From: PLanc-01 sp035342095
Lineage (GTDB): Bacteria; Planctomycetota; Phycisphaerae; Sedimentisphaerales; Anaerobacaceae
NCBI GenBank assembly: GCA_035342095.1
Contig: DAOQWL010000026.1
Coordinates: 1-64,000 of the forward strand
Direction of reading: 5' to 3'
Length of the DNA: 64,000 nucleotides
The notes under the pieces are model-generated. The model did no database searches. It was not told where the DNA came from and was given only the letters and a program-made list of their open reading frames with translations. Each line of letters starts with the position of its first letter. Position 1 is the first letter of the stretch. The position numbers and the translations under genes were made by a program. This document shows positions 34,940 through 42,134 of this stretch, piece after piece.

Positions 34940-36274
34940 TTGAAAGAACAAGCCATACAAGTCATCTGTGTCGCCGCCGTGATGTGCGGCATTTCATCGG
35001 TCGGGGCGGCAGCCCCGCTCATGTCGCCGGCCCAGATCCGCCTGACGGGAGACTGGACCGTATCGGTGACTGTCCCGGGGCCCGCTCCAGTTGCCGCCGA
35101 GTTGAGGATCCCCGGCCCGAATATCGTCACGGTCGCCCGTGAGAAATACGACAAGCTCCCGGATTTCGACGCCAACACTTCAGCGGGCTGGAGAAAGGGC
35201 GTCCGGCTCACGGGAGTCGTTGCGGAGGAATGCACGGTGGAAGGCCTGCTTGACCCCGAGAGTCTCGTGGTCCGAGCCGGGCCGGAACCTGCTGCTGCAG
35301 GATTCAGGAAGGGCATTGATTATGAGGCTGACCTTGTCTCCGGCTGCGTCGGTCGTTTGCCGCAGGGAGGGATCGCCCCCGACCAACCGGTGTACATCGA
35401 CTACCGGTACGCGAGAATGCGCATCGATTCGGCAGTGCTCTGTGCCGATGGCCGGATTGTCCTCAAGACAGGAACGCCGCACGCGGTCATGCCCGAACCA
35501 CCGACGCTGGCTCCGGGCGAGACCCGGCTGGCGAACATCTTCGTTTCCGGCCCGCTCGACGCGCTGACGGAGGACAACCTCTTCCCCATTCTGGAAACCG
35601 CCTATCCCGAGCCGGCGGCGACCGGCTTGTCGGTTGCGGAGAGACGACTGCCCAAGTCCCTGCGAAAGCTCCGGTCTGGAGAGCCGCTAAAGATCCTCGC
35701 CTGGGGCGACAGCGTGACCACCTTCCATCGCTACCAGACGATGTTTGTCGAGCGTTTGAAAGAACGTTATCCAAACGCGAAGATTGAATTGGTCACGGAA
35801 GCCTGGGGCGGACGCAATACCGACAGCTACCTCAGCGAGCCGCCGGGCAGCGAACACAATTACCGAGAAAGGGTGTTGGACAGGAAGCCCGATCTGGTCG
35901 TCTCTGAATTCGTCAATGACGGGGGGCTTTCAGAAGCACAAGTCCAGGAGCGTTACGGGAAGATCCTTGCAGACTTCCGCGAGATCGGCGCAGAGTGGAT
36001 CATTCTCACCCCACACTATATCCGTCCAAGCTGGATGGGATTGTCGAGCCAGCGGGACATCGACGAGGATCCCCGCGCCTATGTGAAAGGCGTCCGTCTT
36101 TTCGCCCAGGAGAATCAGGTCGCGGTTGCCGAAGGATCCCTGCGCTACGGTCGGCTCTGGCGGCAGGGCATCCCGTACATCACCCTCATGGAGAACAACA
36201 TCAACCATCCCAACGTCTACGGTCACACCCTTTTCGCCGACAGCCTCATGGCGCTTTTCCCCAAGTCCGATTGA
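34940..36274 (+). CDS. exported SGNH/GDSL-type hydrolase
   Basis: A 444-residue secreted esterase-like protein. A signal peptide (VICVAAVMCGISSVGAAA) is followed by a 200-residue beta-rich region, then the SGNH domain: block I AWGDSVTTFH (Ser nucleophile, about residue 255), block III VNDGG, and block V NNINHPNVYGH with the catalytic His. It probably removes acetyl or other ester groups from glycans. Translation starts at TTG 34940 with an excellent AAGGAGGT four bases upstream; no ATG fits. It converges on a second esterase gene (36435), a pairing that suits esterified pectin-like substrates. Confidence 0.82.
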   Translation: MKEQAIQVICVAAVMCGISSVGAAAPLMSPAQIRLTGDWTVSVTVPGPAPVAAELRIPGPNIVTVAREKYDKLPDFDANTSAGWRKGVRLTGVVAEECTVEGLLDPESLVVRAGPEPAAAGFRKGIDYEADLVSGCVGRLPQGGIAPDQPVYIDYRYARMRIDSAVLCADGRIVLKTGTPHAVMPEPPTLAPGETRLANIFVSGPLDALTEDNLFPILETAYPEPAATGLSVAERRLPKSLRKLRSGEPLKILAWGDSVTTFHRYQTMFVERLKERYPNAKIELVTEAWGGRNTDSYLSEPPGSEHNYRERVLDRKPDLVVSEFVNDGGLSEAQVQERYGKILADFREIGAEWIILTPHYIRPSWMGLSSQRDIDEDPRAYVKGVRLFAQENQVAVAEGSLRYGRLWRQGIPYITLMENNINHPNVYGHTLFADSLMALFPKSD

Positions 36275-36434
36275 GGGCGCGGAAAAATCGGGGGACACCT
36301 TGCCCATTTCGGCTTGGAATTGAGTATGCGGTCCCCGGATTACACAGTACCTGTTTCGAGTTTACGTTTGCCGTCGTACTGGGCTGCGATTGTTTGCCTG
36401 TCCCCAGGATCCTGATACTGCCTTGCTTGCTTTT

Positions 36435-38216
36435 CTACTTGTTGAAACCTCTGTGGTTCATGAATTCCCAAATGCGTCCCATCCAGGTATAGCTTCCCGT
36501 GCCCGGAGCCGCTTTCCTCTGGAAGCAGTGATTGCGCCCGACGAGCGTGTGGAGATCGGACTGGATTCCCATCCGGCGAAGCTGCTCCCAGCATTTCACC
36601 GAATTCATCGCCGCCCAACCGTCCGCATCGCCGTGGATGAACAGGATCGGACAGGTCGCGAGGTCAAACGAGAACTCAGGGACGAGCCTCGCGTCGTCCT
36701 CGTTGCCGCCCTTCGCATTAGGGGTATCTGCGCCGTCCGTGAGCGCGTACGCCGGATAGATCGCGACCGCCCACTGCACGTTGCAGGGGATCTTGTCAAG
36801 GTCGTCGATCGGCCAATAGGAACGACGCTGTGAGCTGGTCGCGCCCATGATCGTCAGGTGTCCGCCGGCTGAGGAGCCCATGATGCCGATGCGGTTGGGA
36901 TCGAGCCCCTTCGCCGCGGCCTCGCTGCGGACGATTCGGATGGCTCGCTGCAGATCCTGCCACGCCGTCGTGTGCTTGGCCAGCCCGCCCAGCGGACGCG
37001 GCGTGCGGTATTTCATCGTTACGACCGTCATGCCCTTTTCGTTCAGGTAACGCCGCGCCGGCGCGACTTCGAATCCGTCCGGATCGTTGCCATTGTAGCC
37101 GCCGCCCGAGTAGATGATCTGGATCGCCGTTGTCTTGAGTTCCTTCGGCATGTGCCACTCGAGATAAGGCAGGCACTGGTTCGTCTGCACATCCGGCATC
37201 TTGCCTTCCGGCCAGACCGGCTCCTTGCGGTATTCGCCGCGAGCATCGTCGTCCGGATAGCGGGCCATCAGATCTTCTTCCTCGCCGAGACGCCCGTCAC
37301 AATTCATCTGGCGGAGGTACTCGGCGATACGGTCGAGCCAGTGGTCGTACGCCGTGCCGTTCTCGCCCTTGCTCGAGTCGCCCATGAAACCGTGGGGACG
37401 GTCCGCGAAGAGATGGATCTCGGCCGGGATCTTCATCCTGCGGAGCTGGCGGTAGATCTGCGTGGAGCCGTTCGGCGAATAGATGTCTGCCCCGCCGTGG
37501 AAGAGCGCCATCGGACACGTCTTCGCGTCGAACTTGAACACGTCCGAGAGCTTTACGTCGATCGCGTCGCCCTCGCGCGTGTTGGGGCCGGTAAGTCCGT
37601 CCGTGAGCGCGTACGCGGTGTAGATCGGCACTGCCCAGTTGACGTGGCAGGGAAGCTGGTCGAGTTCGTCGACCGGCCCGTACGCCGGTGTGAGCGAGCT
37701 CGTCGCGAGCAAGACCGTCAGGTGCGAACCCGCGGAGAACCCGAACGCGCCGATTTTCTCCGGGTCGAACCCTCGCTTCTTCGCGTCGTTGCGGACGAGA
37801 CGGACGGCGCGTTGCCCATCCTCCCACGCGCTCTGGTAGATCGGCAACCCTTGCGGACGCGGCGTACGGTAGGTGAGGCTCGCGCAAACGAACCCGAGTT
37901 CGGTGAACTTCTTTGCGACCCGGTCAATCCACACCCCGTCGCAGCAACTGTAATAACCGCCGCCTGAAATGAGCAACATGCATCCGCCGTTTTTCTCCGC
38001 CGGCGCCTCGTACCAGTCGAGATACGGCATCGCATGGTCCGCCGCCTTGAATCCCGGAGCCGTCACCTCCTGGGTGGTCGCCGCGATCTGACCGCTCTGG
38101 AAATCCGGGATCTTCCCTTCCGGCCACAGCGCAACCCGCTCCCCGGCGAACGCCTGAACGGTGACCAGTAACCAACAACAAACAATCGCTGATCGGAATT
38201 TTGATTTCATAGCCAT
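36435..38216 (-). CDS. exported tandem alpha/beta-hydrolase (two esterase domains)
   Basis: A secreted protein with a signal peptide (VCCWLLVTVQAFA) and two copies of the same alpha/beta-hydrolase domain joined by a short linker. Copy one has GGGYYS, GFSAGSH (Ser), LFHGGAD (Asp) and DRPHGF (His); copy two has GGGYNG, GSSAGGH, FIHGDAD and GRNHCF. Both triads are complete. Closest in style are acetylxylan/feruloyl esterases of the BD-FAE kind. The chosen ATG 38216 gives 593 residues; a TTG at 38252 is excluded because it is part of the -35 of a promoter ending next to 38216. Duplication by fusion would give two active sites on one chain. Confidence 0.85.
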   Translation of the reverse strand: MAMKSKFRSAIVCCWLLVTVQAFAGERVALWPEGKIPDFQSGQIAATTQEVTAPGFKAADHAMPYLDWYEAPAEKNGGCMLLISGGGYYSCCDGVWIDRVAKKFTELGFVCASLTYRTPRPQGLPIYQSAWEDGQRAVRLVRNDAKKRGFDPEKIGAFGFSAGSHLTVLLATSSLTPAYGPVDELDQLPCHVNWAVPIYTAYALTDGLTGPNTREGDAIDVKLSDVFKFDAKTCPMALFHGGADIYSPNGSTQIYRQLRRMKIPAEIHLFADRPHGFMGDSSKGENGTAYDHWLDRIAEYLRQMNCDGRLGEEEDLMARYPDDDARGEYRKEPVWPEGKMPDVQTNQCLPYLEWHMPKELKTTAIQIIYSGGGYNGNDPDGFEVAPARRYLNEKGMTVVTMKYRTPRPLGGLAKHTTAWQDLQRAIRIVRSEAAAKGLDPNRIGIMGSSAGGHLTIMGATSSQRRSYWPIDDLDKIPCNVQWAVAIYPAYALTDGADTPNAKGGNEDDARLVPEFSFDLATCPILFIHGDADGWAAMNSVKCWEQLRRMGIQSDLHTLVGRNHCFQRKAAPGTGSYTWMGRIWEFMNHRGFNK

Positions 38217-38222
38217 GTCACG

Positions 38223-38252
38223 ATCATATCCCCTGTGGGGGCAACAATTCAA
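38223..38252 (-). promoter_or_regulatory. promoter of the tandem esterase, nearly leaderless
   Basis: Minus strand TTGAAT (38247-38252), 18 bases, TATGAT (38223-38228). Transcription would begin close to ATG 38216 or ATG 38210. Confidence 0.5.
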
Positions 38253-38260
38253 GGGAGAAA

Positions 38261-38413
38261 TCAGCCCAGGGGCTGATGTAGATAACGGGAAAAGTAACGA
38301 ATGGCAGCCCTTGTTTCAGGCTTTTGTTGGATCTCGTCGGCAATGTCGCGGACTCGATCTCGCAAGACTCGGTCCGATTCCATCTGGGAAGAATTGGAGT
38401 CCCAGCTACGCAT
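38261..38413 (-). CDS. candidate 50-residue protein behind a repeat-borne promoter
   Basis: The frame starts at ATG 38413, six bases after GGAAGGAAGTGAA, and encodes 50 residues rich in charged helix (MESDRVLRDRVRDIADEIQ). The same 5' module (promoter, about 80-base leader, AGTGAAATG) precedes mntA at 40959. It may be a remnant of a gene captured or cut by the repeat, or a genuine small protein. No family recognised. Confidence 0.4.
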   Translation of the reverse strand: MRSWDSNSSQMESDRVLRDRVRDIADEIQQKPETRAAIRYFSRYLHQPLG

Positions 38414-38502
38414 TTCACTTCCTTCCAACCGGCACTTCCGCTTGCGGAACCCGGCGTGTCTCGGCATCAGCCAGGGCTCCTTCGTTCTGAGTCTGCCATT
38501 TC

Positions 38503-38545
38503 ATTGTAGAACCTCGCCGACAGGGTGTAAAGAGGGATTCCCCCC
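38503..38545 (-). promoter_or_regulatory. repeat-borne promoter cassette (family R4), copy 1
   Basis: Minus strand TTTACA (38526-38531), 17 bases (CCCTGTCGGCGAGGTTC), TACAAT (38503-38508), preceded by GGGAATCCCTC. Nearly identical to copies at 40098-40126 and 41048-41076; all three read leftwards into a minus-strand unit. Confidence 0.65.
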
Positions 38546-39296
38546 CCATACATAGGAATCGGAACGTCCACTCCAATCGATGGCAGGCACGCCCGAAGCG
38601 GTCGTGCGAGGGGGAGTTTTTCGCATTGCGGCCTCCGGCGTGAACGCGAGCGAAACGCTTCCCTTGGGGTGTGCGCAGCACCCCTACTGCTGGTGGCTCC
38701 AATGCGATAAACTCCCGCCGCCCTGTCGCGCAGCGGCGCTTCCTATCCATGGCGGCGGATTCTGGATCAGTCCGTCTTTCCTTCGCCCACGAGGAGACGT
38801 CGGCCGTGTGCCTGAAGAACCAGTCACATCCGGACCGGCTGGGGTGCATGTCCGTCTGCGCAGGCGGCGGAGCCTGTTTGGAGTTCCGCCTTCAGGCGGG
38901 TTGAAGAGTCCTCCGGCGCAGACGGCTCTTCTCCGACAACCGCAGAATGCAAAGGCCGCTCGGACTGTTGGATCCGCGTAAACGCGGAACTCCGAACAGC
39001 AAGAACGCCCGACTCCGCCAACACGAGACACAACTGCGGACGTGCACCCGCCGGCCGGAAATCTCGGGAGATCATGCTCAAGTCGGGGCTGAAAGAAGCA
39101 AGGCTCGTCCGGTTTTTGCGCGCTTCCCTGTGCGATGGGGGCGCTGCCCCCCGCCCCCTGGCATTTTGCGCTTTGGGCCAGCAGCATGATAGGCGTGCTT
39201 CGCACGCGCGACCCGTGGTTCGTGGCATGTGGTCCGGGTCACGGGTCACCGGTCACGGACCACTGCACCATGAGCAGGGCGTCCCCAGGATGACAA
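38546..39296. repeat. repeat-filled gene-free stretch
   Basis: No gene supported. Contents include GGCACGCCCGAAGCGGTCGT (inverted copy near 41187), the family R7 pair GGAGTTCCGCCTTCAGGCGG / CGTAAACGCGGAACTCCGAA (38877-38999, also 41836-41890), and one arm of family R5 (39132-39215: GGGGGCGCTGCC, GCATTTTGCGCTTTGGGCCA, GCGTGCTTCGCACGC). Protein-like readings here are translations of these repeats. Confidence 0.6.
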
Positions 39297-40043
39297 TCAC
39301 CGCGACATCAGCGCGAACACTCCCCAGCCCACGTATTCACGCGTATGAGCGGCGTAGCGCTCGGGTTCCGAGGTCAGTTTGGCTCGAACCTCTTTCGCTA
39401 ACTCGTCGCCGGGATTGGCTTGGAGCCATCGGCGCATGGTGAGCCATTTGGCCGCCTCGTATCGGTCCCAGCCGTCCTGGTCAGCCAGGACCATTTCGAC
39501 GACGTCGTAGCCAAGGCGGCCGAAGGACGCGAGAAGCCCCGGCAGCATGAGAAAGTCGGAGATCGAGTGGGCAAGACACCCCTTGGCAACCTCTTCCGTC
39601 GGCGGCAACTGCCGCCAGTAGGGCTCGCCGATGAGGATGATCCCGCCGGGGCACAGGCTCCGCGCCAGAAGCTCGATCGTGCCGGCGACTCCCCCACCGA
39701 TCCACGTGGCGCCGACGCAGGCTGCCACATCGATCTTCTCGTCAGAGACGTAACCGGCGGCATCGCCATGGATGAACTTGACCTTGTCGGCGACGCCGAG
39801 CTCTTCAGCGCGGAGCTTCGCTTGCTCGGTGAACAACTGGCTCATGTCGACGCCGGTGCCGATGACGCCGTGATCGCGTGCCCAGGTACACAGCATCTCC
39901 CCCGAGCCGCTGCCGAGGTCGAGCACTCGGGCCCCCGATTCCAGACGCAGCGCCGCGCCGAGAGTGGCGAGCTTTTCGGGCGTGAACGGATTATGGATGC
40001 GGTGAGCACTCTCGGTGATGTTGAAGATCCGTGGAATGTCCAT
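39297..40043 (-). CDS. class I SAM-dependent methyltransferase
   Basis: A 248-residue Rossmann-fold methyltransferase: motif I VLDLGSGSGEMLC (about 40-52), motif II-like GTGVDMSQLF, and IHGDAAGYVSDEKIDVAACVGA covering motifs III-IV. Substrate not predictable; general small-molecule methyltransferase of the UbiE/type 11 style. AAAGGAGAT stands ten bases before ATG 40043. A repeat-borne promoter at 40098-40126 reads into it. It lies in the repeat-rich island and may be a recent arrival. Confidence 0.82.
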   Translation of the reverse strand: MDIPRIFNITESAHRIHNPFTPEKLATLGAALRLESGARVLDLGSGSGEMLCTWARDHGVIGTGVDMSQLFTEQAKLRAEELGVADKVKFIHGDAAGYVSDEKIDVAACVGATWIGGGVAGTIELLARSLCPGGIILIGEPYWRQLPPTEEVAKGCLAHSISDFLMLPGLLASFGRLGYDVVEMVLADQDGWDRYEAAKWLTMRRWLQANPGDELAKEVRAKLTSEPERYAAHTREYVGWGVFALMSR

Positions 40044-40097
40044 CTCGGGAAATCTCCTTTCGGGCGTGAATAGATTCGGTCACGGCCTGACAGTTTC

Positions 40098-40126
40098 ATT
40101 GTAGGACCTCGCCGACAGGGTGTAAA
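40098..40126 (-). promoter_or_regulatory. repeat-borne promoter cassette (R4), copy 2, before the methyltransferase
   Basis: Minus strand TTTACA (40121-40126), 17 bases, TACAAT (40098-40103), 55 bases before the start codon at 40043. Identical to copy 1 except one spacer base. Confidence 0.65.
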
Positions 40127-40286
40127 GAGGGATTCCCGCTGCAGGACCGGCCGGGCATAGGCGGGTTGCGGTTGCCAATAGGGCACACAAACGATCAGGA
40201 AGAGGGGCCATTCTGATTACTCGCAGTCAGCCGCCCGCCGGATCCCAAACCCCCGCGGCAGAAAGCAGAATGTCCCCATTTCCCAA

Positions 40287-40634
40287 TTAGTTGCCGCCTT
40301 CGCGATGCACAATCTCGCTGATCTGGTCATACAGAATCGGTACCTTGTTCACGGCCGCGTCCCAGACGATATTGTAGTCTACTCCGAAGTAGTGGTGGAT
40401 CACCCGGTCTCTCATGCCGGCAATCGCTCGCCACTCCACCTGCGGATAGCGTTGTCTGAGTCCCAACGGCACCTGTTTGGCCGCTTCTCCTATGACCTCG
40501 ATGCTGCGTGCAAATGCCCGCTTCGCAGTCTCGTCGCGTAGGAACTGCTCACGGCTCAATACGGACGTTCGTTCCATCAGATACCGTGATTCATCGAGGA
40601 TGTGCCGAAGATATTCAAGCGGCGAGGGAGACAT
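40287..40634 (-). CDS. hepT: HepT-type HEPN ribonuclease toxin
   Basis: A 115-residue DUF86/HepT protein. It carries the RNase motif R-x4-x-Y in MRDRVIHHYFGVD, and SIEVIGEAAKQVP is the family's central helix. HepT toxins cleave RNA and are silenced when their MntA partner AMPylates the Tyr of this motif. The upstream mntA gene overlaps it by 20 bases, the standard operon order for this system. About 240 gene-free bases separate it from the methyltransferase. Confidence 0.92.
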   Translation of the reverse strand: MSPSPLEYLRHILDESRYLMERTSVLSREQFLRDETAKRAFARSIEVIGEAAKQVPLGLRQRYPQVEWRAIAGMRDRVIHHYFGVDYNIVWDAAVNKVPILYDQISEIVHREGGN

Positions 40635-40959
40635 ACTCCACCTCCCTCAAGATATACGGACCTATGTGCGGGCTGAGCGCATCAGGAGTTACCAACTCGA
40701 CCTTTCGTCCCAGCAGATCTTCCAGCAGGAACGAAAGCCCCATGAAATGGTCGAAGGTCTTCTGACCTTCTTCAAATTCGACGAGCAGATCCACATCGCT
40801 GCCTGCGTGTTGATCCCCACGAACGAACGAACCGAACAATCCCAATCGCCTCACACCAAGCTCCCGAATCTGAGACTGCGCGCAGCAAATCGTTTGGACA
40901 ACCTCCGCCTTTGTCTTCACGGCCTCGGCGTTCAACAGGATACGTCGTTCACTACACAT
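40615..40959 (-). CDS. mntA: MntA-type nucleotidyltransferase antitoxin
   Basis: A 114-residue MNT-fold protein. LGLFGSFVRGDQHAGSDVDL contains the GSF-x10-DxD signature of MntA, which AMPylates and neutralises HepT; VELVTPDALSPHIGPYILRE is the typical C-terminus. Start chosen at ATG 40959 after GGAAGAGAGTGAA. The frame stays open far upstream (to 41457), but that extension is translated repeat. An in-frame ATG at 41047 overlaps the -10 of the promoter and is unlikely. It overlaps hepT by 20 bases. Confidence 0.9.
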   Translation of the reverse strand: MCSERRILLNAEAVKTKAEVVQTICCAQSQIRELGVRRLGLFGSFVRGDQHAGSDVDLLVEFEEGQKTFDHFMGLSFLLEDLLGRKVELVTPDALSPHIGPYILREVEYVSLAA

Positions 40960-41047
40960 TTCACTCTCTTCCAGCCGGTATTCCGCCTGCGGAAGCCGGC
41001 GTGTCTCGGCACCAGCCAAGGTTCCTTCGTTGCGAGTCTGTGAATTC

Positions 41048-41076
41048 ATTGTAGGACCTCGTCGGCAGGGTGTAAA
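41048..41076 (-). promoter_or_regulatory. repeat-borne promoter cassette (R4), copy 3, before mntA-hepT
   Basis: Minus strand TTTACA (41071-41076), 17 bases, TACAAT (41048-41053). The about 90 bases from the -10 to the mntA ATG also resemble the stretch following copy 1 (CCGAGACACGCCGG, TTCCGCrrGCGGAA, GTGAAATG), so the repeat includes promoter, leader and ribosome site. Confidence 0.65.
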
Positions 41077-42056
41077 GAGGGATTCCCCGCGGCCCAGTGG
41101 CCCGTGGCACGGGTCACAGGGCATCGGCCACGCGTGCGAAGCACGCCTATCATGCTGTTGGCCCAGAGCGAAAGACCTCCCCTGCACGACCGCTTCGGGC
41201 GTGCCCGGCTCGTACCGGCCGTGGCTGCGGCAATCCAGGGGCAAGATGCCCCTGGTACTCATGGGCGGGACGCCCATGCTACGAGAGTCGCACCGATCGG
41301 TAGCGGATTCCAGCCGCACGCACACGGGTCGCGGCGGTCCTGCCGGGAAGAAGTAGAATGTCCGCCCTTCCCCCCCCCGTCGGTTTGCCGAGGGATGCTC
41401 GCGTCCTCGCCACGGGGCGGAGAAATTCCCGTCCGGATTTTGATTTTTGTGAAACATACAGGCGATGTAAAGCGTCTGTAATCATAGTAGCGATGCGGCT
41501 GCCGGTGCGATTTCACCACTGAGACACCGAGGCCCCAGAGATCAATGCGAGTCGTGGCATGCCGGGAATCCATGTTCATCCGCGTGAATCCGTGTCTTCT
41601 CCTGTTTTCCATGCGTTCTGTTCGACGCACGGTCGGGCCGGCGGTCCTCCGGCTACCGCCAGGAGTCGTACGGCAGCCCCTGTGCCTGGGGGGCGAGGAT
41701 TTGTGCGGAACGAAGCCAATTCCACGAGCGGAGGAGAACCAGGAAAGGGCCAATTGGGTTCGTTTGTCCAAAGCTGGCGGCACGGCCGTTCCTGCGACTT
41801 CGATTGCCGCCGTTCGGTCGGAGAAACGCGTTCGGAGTCCGGCCTTCGGGCGGCTTCAAGACCGCGTAAACGCGGAACTCCGAACGGAAAAGGCTGGGAC
41901 CGGGGCCCGCGTCCGAAACGAAGCCAATTGGGGAGAGTTGCACGTGGGAAGTTGGAAGTGGCAAGTGGGCCGGACTTTGCGAAACGAAGCCAATTTCACG
42001 GGCGGGAGAGAGCCGGGAAACGGCCGATTGGGTTCGTTTGTGCAAACGCTTCTGCG
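41077..42056. repeat. repeat-rich gene-free stretch upstream of the aldolase fusion
   Basis: About 1 kb with no supported gene. It holds an R5 arm (41131-41175), a variant R2 palindrome (CAGGGGCAAGATGCCCCTGG / ATGGGCGGGACGCCCAT, 41233-41286), an R7 copy (41836-41890) and three copies of family R6, the ACGAAGCCAATT...GGGTTCGTTTGTsCAAA motif (41703-41770, 41912-41930, 41975-42050). Confidence 0.65.
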
Positions 42057-42086
42057 TGGACAGATGGGCCGGATTGTGCTAATAAT
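42057..42086 (+). promoter_or_regulatory. promoter of the aldolase/dehydrogenase fusion
   Basis: TGGACA (42057-42062), 18 bases, AATAAT (42081-42086), about 48 bases before ATG 42135. It lies directly after an R6 repeat. Confidence 0.5.
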
Positions 42087-42134
42087 GACCCCTTTGTTCG
42101 ATGGACGTTCCAAGTTTTGTGAGGTATCTCTGCG

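Noticed and set aside
36275..36434. Mobile-element remnant suggested by GGGGGACACCTTGCCCATTT between the convergent esterases
   Set aside because: Such a motif accompanies some insertion elements, but no transposase, ends or duplication are visible in the 160-base gap.
38546..39296. Several 70-170 codon frames between the esterase and methyltransferase
   Set aside because: They are made of dispersed repeats that recur at 41 and 49 kb in other frames and orientations.
40960..41457. Extension of the mntA frame upstream to 41457
   Set aside because: The extra 166 codons are translations of R4, R5 and R2 repeats; the MNT fold and ribosome site start at 40959.
41703..42050. CRISPR-like array of repeated ACGAAGCCAATT motifs
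   Set aside because: Three irregularly spaced, degenerate copies without uniform spacers or cas genes; treated as dispersed repeat R6.
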